Positions 12,798-22,898 of a DNA stretch of 64,000 bases are shown one piece after another. Under the pieces are notes generated by a model. It worked only from the letters and a program-made list of their open reading frames with translations. It did not search any database and was not told the DNA's origin. The position numbers were made by a program, and so were the translations under genes. Every line of letters begins with the position of its first letter. Position 1 is the first letter of the stretch. The DNA is from Ischnura elegans (lineage: Eukaryota; Arthropoda; Insecta; Odonata; Coenagrionidae). The stretch spans positions 62,418,069 through 62,482,068 of the forward strand of contig NC_060254.1 in assembly GCF_921293095.1 (NCBI RefSeq). The letters are read 5' to 3'.

Positions 12798-13567
12798 GGC
12801 CGCGTTTACACCGGAGTTTTAAAAACGTGTTTCAAACAAAAATTGCAAACATCTCAAAAAGTGCGCATTAGTAGACGAAACATTTCACTGTTGCCAACAG
12901 TTCTAGCGATTTGATCAATTGATTTTCCTTCCTCATAGGAAAACCCACTAAAATCGCTCGCACATTAATGGCTTTGCCTGGTTTCGCTAATAGTAGGGCC
13001 CTCTTCGCTTCGCGTTGAGGTGTCTTTCCCTCGTCCCGTCCCTTCCGTACCTTTCCTTTCCCAGAGGCGTCCACGGGCTCCTATCGCGGCGACGCCTCTT
13101 TTCCTTTTTCCTTCCTCTCCAGCCCCTCCCCGGGTGATCGGGCGTTTAAGCCACTGGCTTGGTTCCCGGCCCCGGTGTGTTGTACCCTCGAAGGGATCGC
13201 CCAGAACCATCATACTCTCTGTTGCAAACATTTTTTCAGTGTTTGAAACAGAAATTTTTTTCCACCTGAGGTCGGTAAAGAACTTTTGTTTGAAATGCTT
13301 GTTTCTGTAATTATGCGCCGTTGAAACATGAAACAGAAACATTTCCCCCGCTACTCCTCCGCGCTTCCACCTCCTCTACCACTCACGTGATCACTCGTCG
13401 CTCCATTCTATCATCAGGGCAGTGATGAAGGTCGAAAGTGTTCCAAACATTTTCATGAAACATGGAAATAAAAACCATGAAACGAAAATTTCAAACTTTT
13501 GTAAGAAACAACTGTTTCAAACAAAAGTTTGAAACATTTTGTTTGAAAATCCGGAGTAAAAGCGGCT
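12798..13567. mobile_element. PIF/Harbinger-type non-autonomous element (MITE)
   Basis: The left end GGCCGCGTTTACACCGGAG and the right end CTCCGGAGTAAAAGCGGCT (as CCGGAGTAAAAGCGGCT at 13551-13567) form terminal inverted repeats. The element is flanked by the trinucleotide TTA on both sides (12795-12797 and 13568-13570), matching the TWA target-site duplication of PIF/Harbinger elements. Subterminal copies of GTTTCAAAC and GAAACA occur in both orientations near both ends. The GC-rich interior holds no transposase, so any movement would have to be in trans. Confidence 0.72.
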
Positions 13568-13631
13568 TTATACTGCCGTCACTTCGTCACTGTCCAGCTC
13601 CCAAATCAACTGACGACGCTCGAGCTCCCCA

Positions 13632-13887
13632 CAGCGGCGTAGCCGGGAATTTTGTTCGGGGGAGGGGGTCCAAAATCAGGTGGGGACGATTTTTTAATAA
13701 CAGTATTAAAAAATCGTATTAAACTAATTTTAACACTTTTCATAATCGAAAAAAAATTCATTTGTTGAAGAAATATTTTGTAAATTCATTATTTTTCAAT
13801 ATGTTGTTTTCTTCTATGAAGGAAAATAATTGTGTTTTTATATTTTAGTCCGGACCTCCCGGACCCCCCCCCCTTGCTACGCCACTG
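13632..13887. mobile_element. hAT-type MITE with 8-bp TSD
   Basis: The element begins CAGCGGCGTAGCCGGGAATT and ends TTGCTACGCCACTG, imperfect TIRs of the CAGNGGCG style. The 8-bp target duplication GCTCCCCA is exact (13624-13631 and 13888-13895). It is 256 bp long with poly-G and poly-C near the ends and an AT-rich non-coding core. Length, ends and TSD fit a hAT MITE related in its ends to the copies at 22348 and 50173. Confidence 0.85.
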
Positions 13888-14339
13888 GCTCCCCAAAACC
13901 TATTGTGTGTCCTCTTAACTCCATTGCGTGAGGATGAATAGGGTTCGTATTTTGTAGCGCTTGTACGGCATAGAGATGGCGCGCAGAATCTACCCACTCC
14001 GTAGTCCGTTTAAATGGGAGCTGGTCCATACAATTGATTCGTTCGAAGAGCTGGAGAAACTGGTCGCGCTGTAACTTAAACGGGTGCATCCGCTCATTCA
14101 TGCACGTGTATCAGATTTAAAACAGGAACAACAACACTCTCCTGAGCTGATATTGCTAAATGACACCACTGGATATTGCGTCGTGTTCTCTTAACCTCAC
14201 CGAAAGGTGATGTTGCGGTTACTTTTCGATAGCATTCGGCCCGAGGCATAAATTGGAAGCCCATACCAGTGAAGACCTCATTGTAAATATCTACATCGAC
14301 ATTCTAAAAAGGCTTGTGGCAGGGGGAATCAGGACACCA

Positions 14340-15260
14340 AACGTTTACGTATAAAAAGAAAGACCTCGAACAAAATTACGACAAGCTTCTATTAAGTCCT
14401 GAATGTTGCGGAGCAAAAACGAATAGGGTGGTTTCCTATTATTTTTTTATTGCCTAAATCGAAAGATTATTACTCCTGGAGCACGTATTTCACGCTTTTA
14501 GATTTTTAAATGACGATATCTATTTTTCGAGACCAAATGAAAAGTGAAAATTTTCAAGCCCGCGAAAACGTGACGGCTAAGTATGAATGCCGGGAAAACT
14601 CCGTGTGACGTCGTTCTGGTTCCCGCTGCCGCAAGTGAGGTGACCTTGGGGAGAGGCTTTGAGCGCTGATACGACGCAGGATGCTAGCAGGTAGCAGAGT
14701 ACCATGCTAGCTGGTAGCGCTTGGCTTAAATAAGGATTATCAATACCTTATCAAACGAAGAAAACTTTCCGACCTTAGCCAGGTTTAATGGGTGATTATT
14801 AAGACATGTTTCCCTGAGCTCTGTGCCTCATGCATGCATTGGTAACCTCAGATGACGTAAAACTCCTATCTACTCGTATAGAAACTAGGTCCCTGTGAAG
14901 TCACGTGGAGTGGCATCGCATGGGCGCCAATCTGGCCTTTTTCAAATGAGGATAAAATTGACCCTTGCCTTTCGTCTAAACCGGTACTTCTAAAACCAAA
15001 TAATTTGTATATTATGAATACACTAATGGCGGGTAACGAATCGCATTCAATGCCTCTCGTTTTCTTTGATGAAGGAAACTACCCTATTCCCATATTTATC
15101 CGTTCGGCAAAATATCTCTCTTAATTAATCGATTCCGTCGGACCTGGAAATATAGTGGGACTCTATAATGATATTGTCCATGTCGCTCTAAAAGATATCC
15201 ATTCTCAATTTCTCAAGCAATCTAAGCCTAGCGCGCAGCCTCCGAGTCCCTAGCGGCTCA
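14340..15260 (-). mobile_element. LINE family B fragment, interrupted by a TIR element
   Basis: Minus-strand LINE sequence runs from about 15260 (RT C-terminal words RLRLLEKLRMDIF) to 15086, stops inside ...ATATGGGAAT, and resumes at 14424 with ATTCGTTTTT...CAGGACTT. The join reproduces the uninterrupted order seen at 43140-43190 (GGGAATTCGTTTTTC, then AAGGACTTTAATGA). The intervening 661 bp are a separate insertion. The fragment is non-coding and 5'-truncated. Confidence 0.75.
14425..15085. mobile_element. 661-bp TIR element nested in LINE B
   Basis: The ends are AGGGTGGTTTCCTATTAT (left) and the inverted AGGGTAGTTTCCTTCATC (right). Using the intact LINE order as the empty site, the insertion duplicated at most 2-3 bp (AT or ATT). 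No transposase frame is present. The superfamily is uncertain. Confidence 0.7.
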
Positions 15261-15849
15261 CAACCTACAAAATACAAGCTATAGCGCTCAAGGTTGCTGC
15301 GGTGTAACCATAATTTGAGCCCAAAATTGATAATCCAACCTTCGTTATTGTTACGGAAAATGGAAAACTATTGAGGAAATGATTTATTTTTAATATATTA
15401 AACTCCTGATACTTTTTCTGCTTCGTGAGAATTAGATTCGAAGGAAATTAAGTCAGTGGATGGAATACAAACCTATCAAGGATTACATAACATCGAATTT
15501 TTCCAAATCAGTCTTGATCACAAGCTCATTAGTTGAATATCTCGTTTTTTTATATTTATTCTGAGTTGAAGACTTGACCAGGCAGTTATCTTTTCTTGAG
15601 CGTGAGCTTACCAACTTTTTTAATGGAAAATATAATTTTCCAGGTCCTGGATTCAAAATTACGCCGTTTTTGCTGAAAAAAATTTGAAGACCTTATTCAT
15701 TAGGATTCCATGCCATAAATTCTAGTCCGAGCGAATAAATGTATTCGGTATATCCTACGCCCTTCAGTTGCCATAATCAGAACGCTTCGTTTATAGTCAA
15801 TGAATCAGGGATATGTTCAAACCCCTAAATTGTGAGACAAAAATGAAAA

Positions 15850-16560
15850 TGTAAGCAGCTGCAGAAAAGTTTCTCGGGTTTTCCACCGGTTGATGCCGTC
15901 CATGCCTCCCGACGTTTCGATCCGCGACTTGCTGATCATCCTCAGGGGATCTTCCGAATGCCGTTCTTCGAAAATTTTTCAGTATGTATACACACCATCC
16001 GAGGTCAGGTGTAACCTGATTGGTTCAGGCGTGTTGTGGTTTTCCCGCCATTTTTGTTGTATATAATGGACTTCAATATTGGCCTCCAAACATTGCTGAT
16101 TTGGAAGCCCGTGTCCCTGTTGAAGTTGTTGCGGTTGATGCGGATCTGAATGGCTTCCTTGACAAGGCGGTCCCAGTAGCCATGTGCCCGGCATAGCAGT
16201 TTCGTCTCCTTCCATTGTATGGCATGGTCCTCACTGATGCTATGCTCCGCCACTGTAGACTTTTCCGGTTGGGCCAGCCGTAAGTACCTCTGATGTTCCT
16301 TCGTCCTAGTTTCAATTGTCCGACTGGTCTCTCCAATATAAGTCTTCCCGCACTCGCATGGAATTTCGTAAACTCCTGGCGTCTTCAGTCCGAGGGGATC
16401 CTTCACTCTCACTGGTTGATCCCTGAGCTTTGGAGGTAGTAAATGGATTGTCTTAACATTATATCTGCCTATGGACGACATCAACCGGTGGAAAACCCGA
16501 GAAAATTTTCTGCAACTGATACGCCGGGAAAACCTAAGATCATACTTAGATACATGTAAG
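15850..16560 (-). mobile_element. Penelope-like element (3' part)
   Basis: On the minus strand the order is: a leader with TTTTCCCGGCGTATCAG and GGGTTTTCCACCGGTTGATG (16545-16480), the GIY-YIG coding part, then a 3' region with CCCTGAGGATGATCAGC and GATCGAAACGTCGGGAGG (15951-15910), then the same GGTTTTCCACCGG tail in inverted orientation (15905-15851). Inverted copies of one terminal sequence at both ends and a GAAAC-containing block near the terminus fit Penelope-like retroelements. The reverse-transcriptase part is missing, so the copy is truncated. Confidence 0.8.
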
Positions 16561-16658
16561 CAGCTTTTTGCCAATAATGTAAAAATTAAATTGAGCGTTA
16601 TCTTGTTATTAAAAAACTGAGAAAAATAGCGAAATGTCGTTTGGACGGATTGGATCAC
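16005..16658 (-). CDS. GIY-YIG endonuclease domain of a Penelope-like retroelement
   Basis: The frame is 217 codons, but its first ~75 residues read through the repeated leader and are probably not native coding. The signature begins near residue 93: GVYEIPCECGKTYIGETSR, with GVY as the GIY equivalent and TYIGET as the YIG motif, then the arginine-containing RTKEHQRY helix and HSISEDHAIQW. This spacing is typical of the C-terminal endonuclease of Penelope-like reverse transcriptases, with the C-x-C between the motifs that is frequent in this class. The usual upstream RT domain is absent, so this is a truncated but still open domain. It would cleave target DNA for priming in an intact element. 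Confidence 0.85.
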   Translation of the reverse strand: MIQSVQTTFRYFSQFFNNKITLNLIFTLLAKSCLHVSKYDLRFSRRISCRKFSRVFHRLMSSIGRYNVKTIHLLPPKLRDQPVRVKDPLGLKTPGVYEIPCECGKTYIGETSRTIETRTKEHQRYLRLAQPEKSTVAEHSISEDHAIQWKETKLLCRAHGYWDRLVKEAIQIRINRNNFNRDTGFQISNVWRPILKSIIYNKNGGKTTTRLNQSGYT

Positions 16659-18126
16659 AACTATTTCTTCATTACGAAGTAACGATAACTTATTTCCGTG
16701 ATAAATTGCAGTTAGATGAGATTTAACGTTTTCTCGTCAGAAATTCGGTCTCAAATAGTTCGGGTTTAATCTTTTCCATAGATATAGAGAAAAAGTTGCT
16801 TCATAAGAACCTTTAAAATTTTTTGATTATTGCATAAAGAAAACTGCTTCTTATGAATTGCAGAAGTGTTCGTTATATTTTCCATATTACATGGATAGTT
16901 TTGATTTTGCTGAAATCACTTCGCTCGTATTTATTTGTGTCCTCTCTCAAATACGTATATCAGATTCTACCTCATGTTCTCAACGCCAATTTTTAGAATC
17001 AAGGTTTCGCAAATTCATTCAAGGAAAATTCTTTTCGTTTTTGCTCACGGTCACAGTTATTATTTCTTTCCTCTTCGCAGATTTCCTCATTTGGACGCTG
17101 CTCTACCCCGTAATTCCTACACCCATTTTCGTCTAAAATACCTCTCAACTGCGAGGATGTTTTACTCAACCAGTCATTATGTACGTCATGCAACGTTATT
17201 AGACAAGCATTTAATATTCTTATGTATCTCAACATTGTAATCATTTTATTGATATAATTATTTCGTCAAACTTTTTAGATCCTTCAAATAGTTTAAAAAT
17301 GATTTTCATATCTATTTTTCAAAGCTACAGATTTTAAATTTTATGTTCACTTTGAAGGCCAAATCGGCTCTTTGAATAATTAAATAAATAAATGTCTGTT
17401 AAGTTTTATGTTGTAAGATTAGGTGGTAGGAGAAGCGAATGGAGATCTGCGTTAAACAAATCGATCCCGTGATTGATGACCGTTAATTTGGAATTGAACT
17501 AAGTTTTTCTAATACCTTTACAAATGAATTCTTATCTTTCCGTTCCGGGTAACATATGTTTACCGCGTATAGGTGCGAGAACCTTCCCAAACTACGCAAG
17601 ACGAATCCTACCGTATTTACGGCAGATATTTTCCTCTGTAAAACTTTCCTCGAGTTCCTAATGAGCAAAGATTCCTTATTTGCGGTTCAGCATTTTCAAT
17701 GCGTTACGTGTACCAAGGATCCTTTCAACAGCCTGTTGACATAGATATTATGAGGTGAGGTAGGAAAGATTCGTCTAAGGCCACCAGGAGTGCACTTATC
17801 TTGCTTTATTTTATACCTAGTTAAATTCCTTTGGTATAACAACTGGAGAAGGCCTCTCAGCCCTTTGGAAGTAAGATCAGGGAGCCCACCAAACGATCCA
17901 GGCTGATGAATTTGACATTGTGACTGTCGTGGGGTGGTTTAAAACTAAAGGGAGAGGGGGAAAGAGAATATGGATGAGCGAGAGGAGAGGGTTATACCCT
18001 TCCCTCCAGGCCGGGCACTCAATGGGACGGATTAAGTGTAGTGCTAGGGAGCGATTTTTTTTTCTCCATCCCACCTAAAGGGATAGGAGCAGCATCCGCG
18101 CAGCACGAACAGCGTGACAGTCGCTT

Positions 18127-18951
18127 CCCAAGCAGCAGATTATATCCATCTGTTATCTAAATAATGTTGACATGTACAAAACGCGTTGTTATTACACGGT
18201 GGATGAGTTGACAACATTACATAGTTGTAATATCCGCGACAAGTAGTAAAAATAACGTTATATATGATTTCCAAGTTTTAATATCCGTGATATTCTTGGT
18301 TAACAATAAGTAGATATAGTCCATACGTATTAAAATATGGAAAGGAAAGAGATGACTACGTCTACATACATTGAGGTTAATAAAAAATATACTATGGAAA
18401 AATTTGATGTACTTGTATGATCTTAGGTTTTCCCGGCGTATCAGGTGCAGAAAAGTCTCTCGAGTTTTCCGCCGTGTATGTTCTCCATGGATGAGGTGTA
18501 TATATACGAGCCAAATTTTGAAGAACGGCTTTCAAGAAGATCCTGTGAGAACTTTTCTGCAGTTGCTGTAGCTGTTCTTTTTTATCACCTTTGCCATCAA
18601 TTCAAGAAGTAACACGTATTTCCTTAAAAAAAATTACTCAAAACAATATCCCTAGGTAACATGTTTTGTATAGGATCGAAGAGCACAAATTTTTTGTGTG
18701 TATGCTTGGGGATTACCAAAAACCATAATAAGCATAACCATTTTCTACTTATTATATGCTGTGAAGACATCTAAGAGATTTTGTCACATGGACCTCGATG
18801 TCCTCTGATGGACATCGCTTAGCGGGTCCCTTGGATATTTGGCATATATCCATGCAACGCTAATTGGATTAACATGGATATTATGCCAACAATGCGAATG
18901 ATATGCCAACAATGTTGTCGGGATGTGTTAGGGATTTAGATTGCTGCTTGG
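18127..18951. mobile_element. Foldback/TIR element with CCCAAGCAGC ends
   Basis: It starts CCCAAGCAGCAGATTATATCC and ends TTGCTGCTTGGG, short terminal inverted repeats. A Penelope derivative sits inside (18415-18570). The right part (18660-18951) contains TTAACATGGATATTATGCC and other words that recur inverted in the neighbouring unit at 18965-19350. A 20-bp unit ATATGCCAACAATG is tandemly duplicated near 18889-18915. No coding sequence was seen. Confidence 0.55.
18415..18570 (+). mobile_element. Internally deleted Penelope-like derivative
   Basis: The plus strand reads CTTAGGTTTTCCCGGCGTAT, GAGTTTTCCGCCG, then GTGTATATATACGAG, TTTTGAAGAACGGCTTTC, AAGAAGATCCTGTGAG and AACTTTTCTGCAG. These are the leader and the 3' end of the 16-kb Penelope copy in the same order, with the GIY-YIG coding part and the GAAAC block removed. 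It is a short non-autonomous form. Confidence 0.7.
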
Positions 18952-18964
18952 GTTGCATTGACTT

Positions 18965-19350
18965 CCCAAGCAGCACATGATATCCATCGAATATCTAATT
19001 AAGGTTGATATATCCAAAACACTGTTAACAAGCAGCAATCAATATCCCAACAGCATCCAGACAACATTGTCAGCGTTAACACATGACATCCGTGCAATAT
19101 CCATGTTAATGCAATTAACGTTGTATGAATATCTGTCAAATAGCGATAGGACCCGCCAATCAGATTTGCAGCGATGTCCAAGAGGGGAAGGAGGTCCATA
19201 TTACAACATGTCTAAGATATCTTCACAACATCTGATGAGTAGATAATGGATGTGCTCATCATGGTTTTTGGTAATCCCCAGACATACATACAAAATATTT
19301 GTGCTCTCCAATTCTATACAGAACGTATTCTACCAATGGATACTGTCTGG
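18965..19350. repeat. Second CCCAAGCAGC unit, inverted to the first
   Basis: It begins CCCAAGCAGCACATGATATCC only 13 bp after the first unit ends in TGCTTGGG, so the two are head-to-head. Read on the minus strand it repeats the first unit's right half, including the words GGACATCGCT, GCGGGTCC, CATTAACATGGATATT and, outermost, GGTAATCCCCAGACATAC against TGCTTGGGGATTACC. The distal end could not be fixed. Confidence 0.5.
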
Positions 19351-20159
19351 AATATTTTTTTATACCTCGGATATAACAACGTGGATATGTAGACAAAGAT
19401 ATTTTACAACTAGTCGTGGATGTTACAAATACGATATCTATCTATGTAATGATGCCAAAATATCCACGCATATATAATACAACGACAGATTTACCCAAAC
19501 ACTAAGATAATGTACTGAGAATACTCGATGAAGGTGAATCAAATCATCAAGGTAATCAACCGATTTTTAAGTTCTAATGGAAGTAGGAATACATATTAAA
19601 ACAACTCTTTTACCGCAGATCTCCCTTTATTACCTAATGTCCATGATCTCGGCGTAAAATATACCTCTCTTAACTACATCCGTAGTGTTTGTTCCCCATC
19701 TTATCTTTCCAGCATACTCAATAACCCCTACTCAACCATAGGCATAAGTACCCCTAGGCCTGTTATTATCTGATTTATCCGTTAATTATGCCTTATTTTT
19801 AACTATTACAAAAGTTTCTTTTCTCTTCTGATCATGATGAACAAACCCCACGTTTGTCTTCCACTCCGCCCATAGGATTTCCTCTATTCTTCCCAGAGCC
19901 ATATCTCATCTCCAACGCCTTCAGATTGTTATCATCATCCCTCCCATAGTTAAAGTCTCTCAGGAATAAAACCCAGTATGCAATTTACAGTTTACAGTAA
20001 CTTTCCCAGTACCTAGCTAGCACTAAAAAGAGTTTTTTTTAACCAGTATCAACGAGGGAAAATTACCTGCATCATTGCCATCGCATTTTCGGCAAATGAT
20101 TTTTTCTCAGTGAAATACTTCCATATTGCTTCGTCTTATTACACATTAAGGCCAAGGAC

Positions 20160-20330
20160 AAAAGGTATCTTGGGGCAATATCTTGGGATGCAGGGTACCA
20201 TTTTGCTTTCTGGTCGTATGACGTTGGTTGAATACAAGGAAAAAAGGTCTATATCTAGGGATGCAGTGTAAATTTCTGCTTTTTTTCGTATGACGTTGGT
20301 TTAATCCATTTTTAGCATCAACTTTCCTTA
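20160..20330. repeat. Two-unit degenerate tandem repeat
   Basis: Units around 20176-20232 and 20255-20305 share GGGATGCAG, a TTTGCTTT/TTCTGCTTT block and CGTATGACGTTGGTT. A minus-strand frame crosses them (20394-20146) and inherits the repeat, but has no other sign of coding. Confidence 0.45.
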
Positions 20331-20556
20331 AGAGTGACAAAAATGCATTATTTATCGAAATTGACACACTTGATTGACTAATTTTCATGCACATCTGACA
20401 AGGACTTGATTTTTGATTGCAAGTAATTTTGAAGACCCGAAGGACTACGTAAATCAGAAATTAAAACTTAAAGAAACATCAATCGGGCTAGGGAAAAGCA
20501 ATCTTTTGACCAACTACATCCTCATGACTTTGATAAGAAAAAAAAGTAAAACTCAC

Positions 20557-21283
20557 CGTCCGGGTACTGTTGACATGTCACTCCGTTGGCAATTGATCGT
20601 TGGACCTTTCGACGGTGTGGTAACATTATAATGCCCTCAGTCAACATATCTTGGTAATGATTCTTCCGCTGACTCATCCGTATCTCTGGGCTAAAAATAA
20701 TGTTGAGGAATCAGGGTTATAAAAAGTAACATTATGTAATACTTATTTACTCCAAATGAGAAAAAAATATTTTGTTTAAATTCAATTACCAGTTTCTTTA
20801 ATACGAGTTAGTATTTGGCATATCTCTCAGCATAATGTCACTTTGCAGCGTATGACATAGTATTCCAAATAAAACGCAGTAGAATCTTCAGGGCGTGATT
20901 CCATTCCTTGCTTCGCGCCGCTTTTTTCTGCAACACTGAAGAAAAAACATTTTCCCATTAAATAGTCATAATGGATTTGCAAACTTTAAAATCAGGCTTG
21001 TCGACAAAAGTTTGAGCTAAGTAGGCAAAAAAGGCGAGAATTCGGTAAAAAAATAAGTTCACACACTAGCATAGCAATAAGCTATTATTCTTACCCAAAT
21101 CAGGTACCACGATGTCAAGTCGCCGAGTCTTTTGACATCCGAAGTTCCCCATGGTCCTTTGAAAGACGACATCTCCCTTAGTGATAAATATTCAATGAGA
21201 AAGGATGCTAAGGAGAATAGATCGCATCTAGCTCGGTGGATACCTTTCAATTCATTCTTCAGAATATCCCGAAAGTTCCATGC
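20557..21283 (-). CDS. Candidate internal exons of an unidentified host gene
   Basis: I do not recognise the protein. The best exon is 21283-21095 on the minus strand: acceptor TTAACTCTCAACAG, 189 nt (63 codons, phase 0 to 0), donor TGG|GTAAGA, starting AWNFRDILKNELKGIHRARC and ending LGDLTSWYLIW. Next is a possible exon from 20927 (acceptor TTGCAG; KKAARSKEWNHALKILLRF...), which either stops at 20840-20838 or splices at AAA|GTGACA. The latter gives the phase needed for the 134-nt exon 20690-20557 (acceptor TATTTTTAG, donor G|GTGAGT; contains MSQRKNHYQDMLTEG). Three exons with compatible phases and good borders argue for a real gene; the middle donor is weak. Composition is mixed charged and hydrophobic, with no known motif. 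Confidence 0.42.
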
Positions 21284-21624
21284 CTGTTGAGAGTTAAAAA
21301 GAAACAAAATACATGTTTAAGAGAGTATTTTTTTAAATTCCGAAGTCATTAATTCTCATTTTTATTATTTTTAACTTCTAATCAGCACTCTAAAAACTAC
21401 TAGGCTAGTGATTAGTGTCCTCGTAGAACCAGAGTAAAAACGTATAGCATAGATTACCATAGATGGTTATTTAACACGCGTCCGACAACTTCATGGTTCT
21501 ACTAGGTGTCATTTAAAAAAAGTTGGCCATAAAAGGCTTAGCATGAAAAACAATAGAATTATACCTCGTGTATTTATTCACCATCTTCCACTATTCTCTT
21601 TAGATTTTTATTTAAATAAAATTA

Positions 21625-21760
21625 AAACACACGACTTTGGTAACTTTTCACTGGAAAATTATTTAATGGTACGACGCGTTTCGACGCTGAGGCGTCATTC
21701 TCAAGTTGAGTGATATACTCGAATAATTTTCCAGTGAAAAGTTACCAAGGTTGTGTGTTT
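21625..21760 (-). repeat. Hammerhead-like hairpin element 1
   Basis: Long arms (21625-21665 and 21722-21760, sharing AACTTTTCACTGGAAAATTA) close a loop that on the minus strand reads CTTGAGAATGACGC, CTCA, GCGTC, GAAAC, GCGT, C (core 21705-21671). Stem II GACGC/GCGTC is perfect, and GAAAC is followed after a minimal stem III by GTC. The first box deviates from the canonical CTGATGA, so self-cleavage activity is doubtful. The layout matches the other hairpins at 48, 51 and 63 kb. Confidence 0.6.
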
Positions 21761-21948
21761 TCATTTCAACATGGATTTTCACAAAGTAAAACACGAATCA
21801 ATTGAATTCATCTTGTCATTTAAATTACATTTCTCCCATTTTAAGATGAATCAATAAAACTAGGGATTGATGTGAAGGGTAAATATTCTTTAAGAATGAT
21901 TTCTGCAGTTTATTCGGGTTCTCTACCGCGTCCTTTGGATTTTGTTGA

Positions 21949-22898
21949 CTACAGTTTCGCTAACATTCCAGTCTGCATCTTAAGGTCAAAGGTTTCATTT
22001 TGGGGTTCTCCAACCACCCACCATTGACTAGCAATGAGAGATGGACGAGCACCGACCAATGAGAGAACAGCACCTGAATGAAAAGGCCTAAATAAGGCGT
22101 CAGTTTTCCGTGTACCTTCGACCTAGAGACGCTGAATGCAATTTCAGCGAAAATGTAGTTAAAAAAAAGCCAAATGACGCGGAGAGAACCCGAAGAAAAT
22201 GCAGAGATCATCGTATCAGCGCCACAAAATCTTCGAATCAATATTATGTAAGAATGCATTAACATAGTTTTCGGGAGGTTGGCCGCTTTAGCGTCACAAC
22301 CCGAAACCGAAAATCGATGTATTTCTTACAGAGATGATGGTAACGCTCAGTGGCGTAGCGAGGGGGGGGGGGGGTTTGGGGGTTAAAACCCCCCCAGAGC
22401 TCAGAGAATTATTTAAGTTTAATCCATTTCACTTAATTGGATTGATATTACACATAAAATAGTGTAAGGATACATAAAATATCCCTCAGAAAGCCGAAAA
22501 ACTAACTATTTTCCATCGTTAATCTTAAAATTCCGCAATTTATTAATCTCGCACCTACCGCATATCCTGGTGGGTATTCCATACCCCCACTCACCCCAGT
22601 ATTGGTTGCACCTAAACCCCCCCAGCCTCAATTCCTAGCTGCGCCCCTGGTAACGCTTACCTTCACGATGAGTCAAAGAATGGGTGCGGAACGAAAAGAA
22701 ACTTATGGGTATAGCGTTGAGAATGTAATATTCAACTATTATGAGAAAAATTAAGAATCCTCTGCCTCTATCTCCTTTTGGCTGTAAAAAAATGGACAAA
22801 AGGTGAGGATTAGCCCATTAAAATAAAACATTTAGTAATATACCTTGTGCAGTATTTCGTACCAGTCGCGTGAACGGCGGTTAAATTGGCATGAATTT
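21949..22898 (-). CDS. Candidate exons upstream in the same minus-strand region
   Basis: Unidentified. A 55-nt exon at 22898-22844 (acceptor TTTTTTCTGTTAG, donor AAG|GTATAT; NSCQFNRRSRDWYEILHK) ends in phase 0. A 121-nt exon at 22781-22661 (acceptor TTTTTTTACAG, donor AAG|GTAAGC) starts in phase 0 with PKGDRGRGFLIFLIIVEYYI, a hydrophobic stretch long enough for a membrane segment, and ends in phase 1. A phase-1 acceptor TTCATTCAG at 22073 opens a 40-codon frame (VGARPSLIASQWWVVGE) to a TAG at 21951-21949. Phases agree throughout. A hAT MITE begins 11 bp past the 22661 donor. This may be the same gene as the exons at 20.6-21.3 kb, or a terminal part of another. The last exon resembles repeat-derived peptides and is the weakest. 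Confidence 0.33.
22348..22649. mobile_element. hAT-type MITE, copy 1 of a family of two
   Basis: 302 bp beginning CAGTGGCGTAGCGAGGGGGG and ending AATTCCTAGCTGCGCCCCTG, flanked by the exact 8-bp duplication GTAACGCT (22340-22347, 22650-22657). The interior closely matches 50173-50471, for example TTTAATCCATTT, TGGATTGATATTAC and ATCTCGCACCTACCGC-type words. It has no coding capacity. A run of 13 G after the left TIR is a polymorphic-looking homopolymer. Confidence 0.9.

Noticed and set aside
16336..16658. N-terminal part of the 217-codon GIY-YIG frame as native protein
   Set aside because: It translates the repeated non-coding leader also present at 15851-15905 and 18420-18490.
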